10,253 nt of DNA from Oscillospiraceae bacterium (GTDB lineage Bacteria; Bacillota_A; Clostridia; Oscillospirales; Ruminococcaceae). Location of the stretch: the NCBI GenBank assembly GCA_017829075.1, contig JAGAJA010000092.1:1-10253 (forward strand), written 5' to 3'. This document shows, in pieces, positions 1 to 6,246 of the stretch (position 1 is the first letter of the stretch; each line of letters begins with the position of its first letter). The translations under genes and the position numbers were made by a program. Under the pieces are notes generated by a model that ran no database searches, was not told the origin of the DNA, and saw only the letters and a program-made list of their open reading frames with translations.

Positions 1-500
1 CCGCCGGAAGCAGGCTCGGACTTGGTTTCCGGCTCGACAGGCTCGGCGGGAGAGTTTGAGGCAAGCAGCTTCTCAATGTCTTCCTGCGACATCTTGCCGC
101 CGGAGGCAGGCTCGGATTTAGTATCCGGCTCGACAGGTTCAGCGGGAGCATTTGCGGCAAGCAGTTTCTCAATATCCTCCTGCGACATCTTGCCGCCGGA
201 AGCAGGCTCGGACTTGGTTTCCGGCGCTACCGGCTCGGCAGGAGCGGCTGCGGCAAGCAGCTTCTCAATGTCTTCCTGCGACATTTTGCCGCCGGAAGCA
301 GGCTCGGATTTGGTTTCCGGCTCTACTGGCTCAGCGGGAGAGTTTGCAGCAAGCAGCTTCTCAATATCCTCCTGCGACATCATACCGCCGGAAGCGGGCT
401 CGGATTTAGTTTCCGGCTCGACAGGTTCAGCGGGAGCGGCTGCGGCAAGCAGCTTCTCAATATCCTCCTGCGACATCATACCACCAGAGGCAGGCTCGCT
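1..500 (-). repeat. 96-bp in-frame tandem repeat array (32-residue unit)
   Basis: The same string, tcaatrtcytcctgcgacat, recurs at 73, 169, 265, 361 and 457, a period of exactly 96 bp. The array continues past the left edge. Copies differ mostly at synonymous positions and in the short A/N/S-rich linker, so the unit keeps its reading frame and amplified fairly recently. The copy nearest the N-terminus (around 457-500) merges into diverged sequence. Copy number is likely to vary between strains by slippage or recombination. Confidence 0.95.
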
Positions 501-1211
501 ATCCACGGCAGACGGAGACTCTTTCGGGGAATTATCGTCCGTTATTCCGCAGGAACGCAGCAGGGCTTCTATCTCGTCCTCGGACATCTTGTTGTTTTCA
601 AGCTCGCGCTCCGGTTCGTAGGACTGATCCGGGGCAATTGTGACAGGCTTGCTGTTCTGGGCAACGATTTCGGCAACGTCCACCTTTTGCTGGTGCAGTA
701 TCTCGTCCACGTCAGCGGTGGGCTGCTCCTTTGCGGTATCGCGCAGCGCTCCTGAGGGATAGGACACCAGCGGGACGGGCTGGGATTCCGGCGCGATAAG
801 GTATTCCGCATATCCGGCGGAAGCCTGATCATAGGTGAGCTGTTCCCCGTCGAAGCACAGCCAGTAGTCGTCATAGGGGGTAATGCCGTGGGTGCGCTTC
901 AGAATGCTGAGGACATTGTATTTTTCAAGCCCCATGCGTTCCAGAATTGGATATGTAAACGGCGTCCTGTCCTGAAATACACGGCAGGAAAAAAGATAGT
1001 AGATATCGGTTATGTCAAGGGGACGATGAATGGTGGTAATCATCAGCTCCTTGTATCTGGTAAGTATATCGTATGTGACCTGCTCCTCCTCGGAAACAAG
1101 ATATTCACAGACCGGGGCTTCTGCTTTCCAGACCGTGAATTTCAGAGGAAGCGGCATCTCGAACGCGCTGTTGTCAACTAGCCGGTAGCGGTTTGCCTTT
1201 AAAATATTCAT
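1..1211 (-). CDS. Partial repeat protein with FliM-like SQxxIxxLL motifs (C-terminus off the left edge)
   Basis: I do not recognise the whole gene. The reading frame is open from ATG at 1211 to the window edge, giving about 403 residues, and is preceded by a GGGAGGG ribosome binding site at 1218-1224. Residues 1-150 form a compact non-repetitive domain with no signal peptide or membrane helix. It contains ILKRTHGITPYDDYWLCFDG, a T-G-x-D-x-YW pattern I have seen in several Firmicutes hypothetical proteins. An acidic, proline-rich linker follows, then one degenerate motif MSEDEIEALLR (555-587) and five near-identical MSQEDIEKLLA motifs (444-476, 348-380, 252-284, 156-188, 60-92). Linkers of the type APAEPVEPETKSEPASGG join them. 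The motif resembles the CheY-P-binding N-terminal peptide of FliM (LSQxEIDALL), so a multivalent docking protein is an inference. It is divergent from a diguanylate cyclase gene. The plus-strand reading frame over the repeats is a shadow. Confidence 0.8.
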   Translation of the reverse strand, partial: MNILKANRYRLVDNSAFEMPLPLKFTVWKAEAPVCEYLVSEEEQVTYDILTRYKELMITTIHRPLDITDIYYLFSCRVFQDRTPFTYPILERMGLEKYNVLSILKRTHGITPYDDYWLCFDGEQLTYDQASAGYAEYLIAPESQPVPLVSYPSGALRDTAKEQPTADVDEILHQQKVDVAEIVAQNSKPVTIAPDQSYEPERELENNKMSEDEIEALLRSCGITDDNSPKESPSAVDSEPASGGMMSQEDIEKLLAAAAPAEPVEPETKSEPASGGMMSQEDIEKLLAANSPAEPVEPETKSEPASGGKMSQEDIEKLLAAAAPAEPVAPETKSEPASGGKMSQEDIEKLLAANAPAEPVEPDTKSEPASGGKMSQEDIEKLLASNSPAEPVEPETKSEPASG

Positions 1212-1252
1212 TACTGTCCCTCCCGCTGTATGCGCACTGCATTATTAATATA

Positions 1253-1281
1253 ATTATACCACAAATCCGTAATATAAGCAA
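1253..1281 (-). promoter_or_regulatory. Sigma-A promoter of the repeat-protein gene
   Basis: Read on the minus strand, TTGCTT (1281-1276) is separated by 17 bp from a perfect TATAAT (1258-1253). This predicts transcription starting near 1246 and a leader of about 35 nt before the ATG at 1211. Confidence 0.7.
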
Positions 1282-1400
1282 TAGTTTTTTTCAAGATGAA
1301 CATAAACCGGGGTTTTCATATTGTAACCAAAATATTTTTCAGTTATTTGTGCAGGTTTAATAAAAATGCGTTTTTCGGTGAAATAATTATTGTGTATGTG

Positions 1401-1429
1401 TTTACAGAACGATTTTTTTGTGATATACT
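1401..1429 (+). promoter_or_regulatory. Sigma-A promoter of the first diguanylate cyclase gene
   Basis: TTTACA (1401-1406), a 17-bp spacer and TATACT (1424-1429) predict a start near 1436. The roughly 60-nt leader before the ATG at 1497 is too short for a c-di-GMP riboswitch, and none is seen. Between this promoter and the divergent one at 1253-1281 there is only AT-rich sequence with no recognisable gene. Confidence 0.7.
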
Positions 1430-1496
1430 AATACTAAATAGCCTTGCCTTATTTTAAAATGCTCTGCTGATGCAGAAACAGAAACGGGGAGTATAT

Positions 1497-3452
1497 ATGA
1501 AAATCAGAACAATGCTGATGATGAGCGCCATGCTTTTCGCGATTCTGCCGATGGTGATATATTCGGTGTTTGTGAATAATATGCTGAGTTCAGACGGCGA
1601 CAATCAGTTCCGCGAAACTATTTACGAGATAGTAGATAACGAGCGCTACACGCTTCAGGCGTACATAAACACTGTGAACAATCAGGTGAACACTATCCTG
1701 AATAACGCTGATGTTCAGGCTGCTATATCCTCGAAAAAGAGTTCCAACGAGGCGGGAAACTTCATCGCTGAGTTTGCAAAGCAGAATTCCGATATCGACT
1801 CTATCGCGCTTGTGACCTCGGACGGCAGCATTTTCTGCGGCAGCGCCGGAAAGACCGGTCAGTTTATTGATAATTTCAGCGCCTATAAAAGCTATGCGGA
1901 CGGCGCTCTTTACTACAATAACATTATAAATCCTGAGGCTACCGGCGGCGGAACTAACCCCACCATGTTTATCAAGCAAACACAGGGCGACGTTACCCTG
2001 CTTGTGAACTACAAGCTCGCCGGCAAGAGCTTCCTGTACGGCGCGACCGGTGGAAGCGTATTCTACAACGGCTCTGTAACTGTTGCGGACTCTTCCCCCA
2101 GCCACAACTACAACATTGTTGATAACTTCAAGGTAAATCTCTACTATGAGTATCCCGCGGCAGTATTCCAGAGTGCAGTGGACAGCCTTACGGACGAAAC
2201 AATACCCCAGATCATTGAGTACACTCCGGTGAACTCCTCCACAGGCGACAAGTGGTATGCCGCAATGGTCAAGGTCGGCGGTGAGAACGGACTTATCGCC
2301 ATTGCAAGCTGCCCCGTTTCCGGAAACGCTAACAACTTCTCCCTCCCTGCCGGCAACAACATTATCCTTGCAGTAGTTCTTATCTCTATCGCTGCAATTG
2401 CAGGATCCATTGTGGTTTCTATACTCGTTACAAAGCCGCTCAAGACCATTGAGGAAACTCTTGTCAAGGTACGCCGCGGCGACCACGAAGCGAGAATTCC
2501 TACCGCAGTCAGCAACAATGAGTACGGACAGATGTCCCGTGCATTCAACAATCTGCTTGACGAGATCGTGGTAAGCGAGGACAGATACAGAACCATTACC
2601 GAGATGTCCGACAACATCATCTTCGAGTGGAACTTCAAGACCAACGAGGTATTCTTCTCCAACAACTTCAACAAGAAGTTCAGCTACCGTGCTCCGTCAG
2701 ACCACTTTGGCGACAGCTTCCTGCTCAAGGCTAAGCTGCACGAGGAGGACTCTGAGCGCTACAAGGCAGACCTTGAGAAGCTGGGAAGAGGCGAGGAGTT
2801 CAAGCACAACGAGTACCGTATGAAGAACATCTACGGCGACTATATCTGGGTGCTCATCAGAACCGCGACTCTGCATGATACTGAGGGCAACCCGCTCAAG
2901 ATCGTCGGAGTTATTCTGGATATCGACCGTGCAAAGAAGAGTGAGCAGCAGCTCACCGAGCGCGCAAGCTTCGACTCCCTCACAGAGCTTTACAACAGAG
3001 AAACCATTGAAAGCCAGATTGACAACGAGATCAACCTGTCCGAGGCTAGAAAGTCCGAAATGGCAGTTCTGTTTATAGACGTTGACGACTTCAAGCACTA
3101 TAACGACCAGTACAGCCACGCTACCGGCGACCAGGTTCTGAAATTCGTTGCAGGCACAATAAAGGGCGTTGTTGGCGAGTTCGGATTTGCTGGACGTTAC
3201 GGCGGTGATGAGTTCATTGCCTGCGTGCGCAATGCAGAGATCAACGATCCGACAAGAGTTGCTCAGGATATCATCTCCAGACTGGAAGAGGGATTTGACT
3301 GCGACGGCGAACATCTGACGGTCAGCGTATCCATTGGTATCTCAATGATCAAGGACGATTACAACACCCGTGTTGAGTACATCATCGGCAAGGCAGACGA
3401 TGCGATGTACTCCGTTAAGAAGAATGGTAAGTCCAACTACGCATTTATCTGA
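1497..3452 (+). CDS. Membrane-bound diguanylate cyclase (sensor-HAMP-PAS-GGDEF)
   Basis: This protein should make cyclic di-GMP from two GTP at the inner face of the membrane in response to an external signal. I chose the ATG at 1497 (651 residues) because GGGGAG at 1486-1491 lies 5 bp upstream; an in-frame ATG at 1470 lacks such a site. Domain order: membrane helix about residues 5-28; extracellular region about 29-285, of the size of a Cache-type sensor; second helix about 288-311; HAMP linker about 312-362; PAS fold about 363-480 (FEWNFKTNEVFFS, then GDYIWV and GVILDIDRAKK); and GGDEF domain about 489-651. The catalytic parts are intact: DSLTELYNR, FIDVDDFKHYNDQY, GDQVL and RYGGDEF at 569-573. 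The inhibitory I-site RxxD expected just upstream is replaced by GEFG, so feedback inhibition is probably lost. The GGDEF and PAS assignments are secure; the ligand is unknown. It is monocistronic, ending at a strong terminator. Confidence 0.93.
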   Translation: MKIRTMLMMSAMLFAILPMVIYSVFVNNMLSSDGDNQFRETIYEIVDNERYTLQAYINTVNNQVNTILNNADVQAAISSKKSSNEAGNFIAEFAKQNSDIDSIALVTSDGSIFCGSAGKTGQFIDNFSAYKSYADGALYYNNIINPEATGGGTNPTMFIKQTQGDVTLLVNYKLAGKSFLYGATGGSVFYNGSVTVADSSPSHNYNIVDNFKVNLYYEYPAAVFQSAVDSLTDETIPQIIEYTPVNSSTGDKWYAAMVKVGGENGLIAIASCPVSGNANNFSLPAGNNIILAVVLISIAAIAGSIVVSILVTKPLKTIEETLVKVRRGDHEARIPTAVSNNEYGQMSRAFNNLLDEIVVSEDRYRTITEMSDNIIFEWNFKTNEVFFSNNFNKKFSYRAPSDHFGDSFLLKAKLHEEDSERYKADLEKLGRGEEFKHNEYRMKNIYGDYIWVLIRTATLHDTEGNPLKIVGVILDIDRAKKSEQQLTERASFDSLTELYNRETIESQIDNEINLSEARKSEMAVLFIDVDDFKHYNDQYSHATGDQVLKFVAGTIKGVVGEFGFAGRYGGDEFIACVRNAEINDPTRVAQDIISRLEEGFDCDGEHLTVSVSIGISMIKDDYNTRVEYIIGKADDAMYSVKKNGKSNYAFI

Positions 3453-3471
3453 TAACAGATGATATAAAAAT

Positions 3472-3509
3472 CTCCTCCGAAGGCGTGCCGCCTTTGGAGG
3501 AGTTTTTTT
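3472..3509. terminator. Strong bidirectional intrinsic terminator
   Basis: A 14-bp stem (3472-3485 with 3489-3502, one G-T wobble) closes a 3-nt loop TGC and is followed by seven T on the plus strand. On the minus strand the same stem is followed by a five-T run (3466-3470). It therefore ends the cyclase gene at 3452 and can also stop the convergent gene at 3668. The stretch 3510-3667 between them shows no gene. Confidence 0.92.
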
Positions 3510-3667
3510 ATTTATGGGTTGCGTTGAATTGATCAAAACTTTCTTTAGCTATTCGCTGCTATAACTACATTGCCGAAAGCGAGAGCTTTTGACGCGATCG
3601 GATTTTGTGTCCTATGGCTTGCTGACAGTGGCGCTGAGTCGTGTGATTTCACAGATAGAATAGGCTG

Positions 3668-4741
3668 TTAATCCTGCGATATCACAACGTTCTTTCCGCT
3701 TTTCTTACCCCGGTACAGCCGCTTGTCCGCGAGGGAGATAAGCTCCTCCATGTGAGCGTCCTCAGGATCTGGATTTTCACTGCTGTCCGCGAAGCCAAAG
3801 GTCATTGTTGTGGGTACTGGCTGTCCCTCGTACATGATATCCAGACCGCATATTGCACGGCGCATTTTCACCACGCGCTCATGACACTCAGCGCGGCTGC
3901 CTTTCATAATAATGAGGATCTCCTCTCCGCCCCAGCGGCAGGCGAAATCCGCTTCACTGATGTTGCCGGTAATTACTCCGGCAATTTTCTTCAGCACCTG
4001 ATCTCCGCAGTCATGACCGTATGTATCGTTAGTCTTTTTGAAGTTGTCGATATCTCCCATGCAAACGCAGTAATTATCAACTGATCCATGGATATCGGAA
4101 AGGTGTTTCCATAGGGAATGCCGGTTGTACAATCCTGTCAGCGCGTCGTGAGAGGCTATGTAGTTCAGATTATCGTTGGTATCGCTCAACTCTTTCAGGA
4201 GGTTGTTCATCTGGTTTACGAAAAGGAACGAAAAGCCGAACACCAGCACAAGATTGAATATAATGTTGATCAGCCGCATAACGTTGACCTGCTCCGTGCG
4301 GAGAATATAGCCTGACAGAATGCCGATCTTATCGTTCACTATCAGAGTTGCGATAATGAGGACGGTGCTGATGAAAGACATAACCAGCATACTGCGCATG
4401 AAGGCCTTTTTGCTCACCGGGAACAGCGTGAACGCGCACATTGGGAGAATGGATATCGCATAAAGCAGGAAGCACGGCTCAAAGCCCACCAGCAGAGTTG
4501 CGACTATTGCGTGAGCAGTTACCTCCGCATAAACGATCAGCGTCATGCTGAGGATATGCTTGTCAAAGGAACGAACCACAAATGCGGCAATGACCCCTGT
4601 GATATATATTGCAATGCTGAAAAAATTCAGAATAACAAGTGGGAGTGCTCCGGCGTTCAGAAACATTACCATAAAGGAAACGTGCATGGCGGCGGCAGCG
4701 GAGAACATTACCTTGAACATGAGGCGGTTCTGAATTATCAT
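3668..4741 (-). CDS. Six-helix membrane diguanylate cyclase with GGEEI signature
   Basis: This 357-residue protein is predicted to be a c-di-GMP synthase. Six hydrophobic segments (about residues 9-30, 32-56, 62-85, 87-108, 114-134 and 155-176) form an integral membrane sensor resembling multi-helix MASE-type input domains. A short linker then leads to a C-terminal GGDEF domain (about 195-357) with ASHDALTGLYNR, MGDIDNFKKTNDTYGHDCGDQVL-type active-site segments and RWGGEEI at 271-275. The signature's last Phe is replaced by Ile. The catalytic Gly-Gly-Glu-Glu core is kept, so activity is likely but not certain. At the I-site only the Asp remains (SEAD instead of RxxD). The start is ATG at 4741; the ribosome binding site is weak (GGGAT 7 bp upstream, GGGGAAAG further back). 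It has its own promoter and converges on the first cyclase. Confidence 0.9.
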   Translation of the reverse strand: MIIQNRLMFKVMFSAAAAMHVSFMVMFLNAGALPLVILNFFSIAIYITGVIAAFVVRSFDKHILSMTLIVYAEVTAHAIVATLLVGFEPCFLLYAISILPMCAFTLFPVSKKAFMRSMLVMSFISTVLIIATLIVNDKIGILSGYILRTEQVNVMRLINIIFNLVLVFGFSFLFVNQMNNLLKELSDTNDNLNYIASHDALTGLYNRHSLWKHLSDIHGSVDNYCVCMGDIDNFKKTNDTYGHDCGDQVLKKIAGVITGNISEADFACRWGGEEILIIMKGSRAECHERVVKMRRAICGLDIMYEGQPVPTTMTFGFADSSENPDPEDAHMEELISLADKRLYRGKKSGKNVVISQD

Positions 4742-4801
4742 ATGTTTATCCCATCTTTCCCCGTTTTTTGTTTGTTTTCTATGTATTTTGCTATTATATG
4801 T

Positions 4802-4830
4802 ATTTTATCATATTTGTTTACTTTTGTCAA
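4802..4830 (-). promoter_or_regulatory. Sigma-A promoter of the GGEEI cyclase gene
   Basis: On the minus strand, TTGACA (4830-4825), a 17-bp spacer and TAAAAT (4807-4802) give a near-consensus promoter. The leader to the ATG at 4741 is about 55 nt. Confidence 0.75.
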
Positions 4831-4854
4831 TTAATTCTTGTGAAATATATCAAT

Positions 4855-4863
4855 TGTTATAAT
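4855..4863 (+). promoter_or_regulatory. Extended -10 promoter of the decayed regulator gene
   Basis: TGTTATAAT is an extended -10 element (TGn plus perfect TATAAT at 4858-4863), with only a poor -35. A second TATAAT lies at 4880-4885. It is divergent from the cyclase promoter at 4802-4830, the usual arrangement for an XRE regulator and its neighbour. Confidence 0.45.
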
Positions 4864-4902
4864 ATAAGCTTCAATATTTTATAATGTTAAGAGGTGATAG
4901 AA

Positions 4903-5032
4903 ATGTTCCGATTATAAATCCGGGGTGCGGGAGGCGGATTACAAGACGCTGATAGCCTTTGCGGATTACTTTGACGTTTCGCTGGATTATCTGTTCGGCA
5001 GGACTGAATGCAGAGAAGCTGGAAATAATTAA
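4903..5032 (+). pseudogene. Decayed XRE-family (HTH) transcriptional regulator, internally deleted
   Basis: A good ribosome binding site (AAGAGGTGAT, 4889-4898) precedes ATG at 4903, which opens MFRL and then stops at TAA. MFRL is a common beginning for XRE repressors. In another frame, from about 4908, the sequence reads LIAFADYFDVSLDYLFGR and ends at TAA 5030-5032. This is the classic last helix region of an HTH_3/XRE domain (LIALADYFDVSLDYLLGR in many relatives). No start codon serves that frame, and a TAG lies just upstream. The head and tail are therefore kept, while about 40 residues including the DNA-binding helices are missing and the frame is shifted. I infer an internal deletion. 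The gene is too short and broken to make a working repressor. Confidence 0.75.
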
Positions 5033-5198
5033 AATATCTCGCATTATCTGCTGAAATGGCAATAATACTCCGTGTTACTCGTCTATTCTTTCTGAGATGT
5101 AAAACTGAAATGAAATCAGAGAAAGCGAGAAAAACAGAGAGAAACCAAGCGAAAACGCAAGAAAAGCGGATATATTTAAAATATACGCAAAAAAGCTA

Positions 5199-5227
5199 TT
5201 GACAAAATGATTTAAAGCGTGTATAAT
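5199..5227 (+). promoter_or_regulatory. Consensus sigma-A promoter of the rplM-rpsI operon
   Basis: TTGACA (5199-5204), exactly 17 bp, then TATAAT (5222-5227) is a perfect consensus match, as expected for a highly expressed ribosomal operon. The preceding stretch 5033-5198 is purine-rich and holds no gene that I can see. Confidence 0.92.
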
Positions 5228-5243
5228 ATCATTTGTTGCATAG

Positions 5244-5268
5244 CGGCATTTGTGTATGAATAATGCCG
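5244..5268 (+). promoter_or_regulatory. Hairpin in the rplM leader, likely L13 leader-type autoregulatory element
   Basis: The roughly 60-nt 5' leader contains a perfect 7-bp stem, CGGCATT (5244-5250) with AATGCCG (5262-5268), around an 11-nt loop. L13 leader RNAs in this position are known in Firmicutes, where L13 is thought to bind its own mRNA. The assignment here rests on position and a clear stem, not on a covariance match. Confidence 0.55.
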
Positions 5269-5295
5269 GATACTTTAAATAAGGAGGAAACAAAT

Positions 5296-5724
5296 ATGTC
5301 AACTTATATGCCTAAGGCTGCCGAAGTTGAGCGCAGCTGGTATATTCTCGACGCAGCCGACAAGCCCCTCGGACGTGTTGCTGCAACCGCTGCTCACCTC
5401 TTAAGAGGAAAGCACAAGCCGACCTTCGCTCCCAACTGCGACTGCGGCGATCATGTTATCATCATCAACTGCGCAAAGGCAGTTCTCACCGGCAAGAAGC
5501 TGGAGAAGAAGGTTTACAGATGGCACACCGGCTGGATCGGCCATCTTAAGGAAGTCGGCTATGATAAGCTGATGAAGGAGAACCCCGGAAAGGCAATGAC
5601 CATTGCTGTAAACGGAATGCTCCCTGACACCACACTCGGCAGAAAGGCTCTCACCAGACTGCGCTGCTACGCAGGTGCAGAGCACAACAATGCGGCTCAG
5701 AAGCCCGTTGAATACAAAATATAA
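5296..5724 (+). CDS. rplM: 50S ribosomal protein L13 (uL13)
   Basis: This is a 142-residue L13, the usual bacterial length. It is an early-assembling protein of the large ribosomal subunit. Recognisable family segments are the N-terminal RSWYILDAADKPLGRVA, LLRGKHKPTFAP, GDHVIIINC, the KKVYRWHTGWIGHLK segment, GMLPDTTLGRKALTRLR and a C-terminal YAGAEHNNAAQKP. AAGGAGG at 5281-5287 sits 8 bp before ATG 5296, which decides this start over the longer in-frame reading from 5263. It is the first gene of a two-gene operon with rpsI, 14 bp downstream. Confidence 0.98.
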   Translation: MSTYMPKAAEVERSWYILDAADKPLGRVAATAAHLLRGKHKPTFAPNCDCGDHVIIINCAKAVLTGKKLEKKVYRWHTGWIGHLKEVGYDKLMKENPGKAMTIAVNGMLPDTTLGRKALTRLRCYAGAEHNNAAQKPVEYKI

Positions 5725-5738
5725 GGAGGGTCTGAACA

Positions 5739-6137
5739 ATGTACGATTCTAAGCCTTATTACTATGGCACCGGCAGAAGAAAGCACTCTGTTGCCAGAGT
5801 CAGAGTTTACCCCGGAAGCGGCACAATCACCATTAACGGTCGCTCTATTGACGACTATTTCGGTCTGGATACACTCAAGCTGATCGTTCGTCAGCCCCTT
5901 ACCCTCACCGATACAGTTGAGAAGTTCGATATCGTTGCTACCGTTGCAGGCGGCGGCGTTACCGGTCAGGCAGGCGCAATCCGCCACGGTCTGTCCAGAG
6001 CGCTCCTCCAGTACTCCGATGAGCTGCGTCCTGTCCTCAAGAAGGCTGGATTCCTCACTCGTGATCCGAGAATGAAGGAAAGAAAGAAGTACGGCTTAAA
6101 GGCTGCACGTCGCGCTCCTCAGTTCTCCAAGAGATAA
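5739..6137 (+). CDS. rpsI: 30S ribosomal protein S9 (uS9)
   Basis: This is a 132-residue S9, a component of the small-subunit head whose C-terminal tail reaches the P-site tRNA. Family hallmarks are the [19 protein letters not shown] start, [10 protein letters not shown], a Gly-rich [16 protein letters not shown] segment, LLTRDPR-like [15 protein letters not shown], and the invariant basic tail ending FSKR. It follows rplM by 14 bp and has its own AAGGAGG. Its stop at 6135-6137 is followed within about 55 bp by the end of an integrated element, but the coding end is intact. Confidence 0.98.
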   Translation: MYDSKPYYYGTGRRKHSVARVRVYPGSGTITINGRSIDDYFGLDTLKLIVRQPLTLTDTVEKFDIVATVAGGGVTGQAGAIRHGLSRALLQYSDELRPVLKKAGFLTRDPRMKERKKYGLKAARRAPQFSKR

Positions 6138-6192
6138 TCAAAGTCCTTACAAACCTCGCATTTATGCGGTTTGCGGCGACACCGTTATCAAC

Positions 6193-6214
6193 TTGGTCTT
6201 TATTTGGTCTTTAT
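6193..6214. repeat. Two abutting 11-bp direct repeats at the element end (candidate integrase sites)
   Basis: TTGGTCTTTAT occurs twice without a gap (6193-6203 and 6204-6214), between the rpsI stop and the integrase gene. Short direct repeats beside the integrase gene commonly serve as arm-type binding sites of tyrosine integrases. Just upstream, 6151-6174 can fold into an 8-bp stem with a 2-nt bulge, without a T-tract. The att core itself is not identified. Confidence 0.55.
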
Positions 6215-6246
6215 ATCCTCTCCGAGTATTCGGGGAGGATATTTTT
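6213..6246. terminator. Terminator hairpin shared by rpsI and the integrase gene
   Basis: A 12-bp stem (6213-6224 with 6231-6242, one wobble) around AGTATT is followed by TTTTT on the plus strand. It ends transcription from rpsI. The integrase stop codon (6247-6245) lies in the T-tract, so the hairpin also starts 2-3 bases past that stop on the minus strand. Confidence 0.88.

Noticed and set aside
1..500. CRISPR-like array
   Set aside because: The 96-bp unit has no separate unique spacers and keeps a reading frame; it is a coding repeat.
22..621. Plus-strand open frame with Ser/Gly-rich repeats
   Set aside because: It is the antisense shadow of the repeat-protein gene. It has no ribosome binding site, and the minus frame is open throughout with a good start.
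1430..1496. c-di-GMP riboswitch upstream of the first cyclase
   Set aside because: The leader is only about 60 nt with just a 4-bp hairpin, too short for GEMM-type aptamers.
1590..2486. Long minus-strand open frame
   Set aside because: Antisense of the cyclase sensor region. It has no start signal, and its translation is biased and has no recognisable domain.
3642..3653. TGTGATTTCACA, a CRP-like palindrome
   Set aside because: It lies between two convergent genes with no promoter, and a single short palindrome is expected by chance.
6151..6174. Hairpin just after rpsI as a terminator
   Set aside because: The 8-bp stem has a 2-nt bulge and no following T-tract; the hairpin at 6213-6246 is the convincing terminator.
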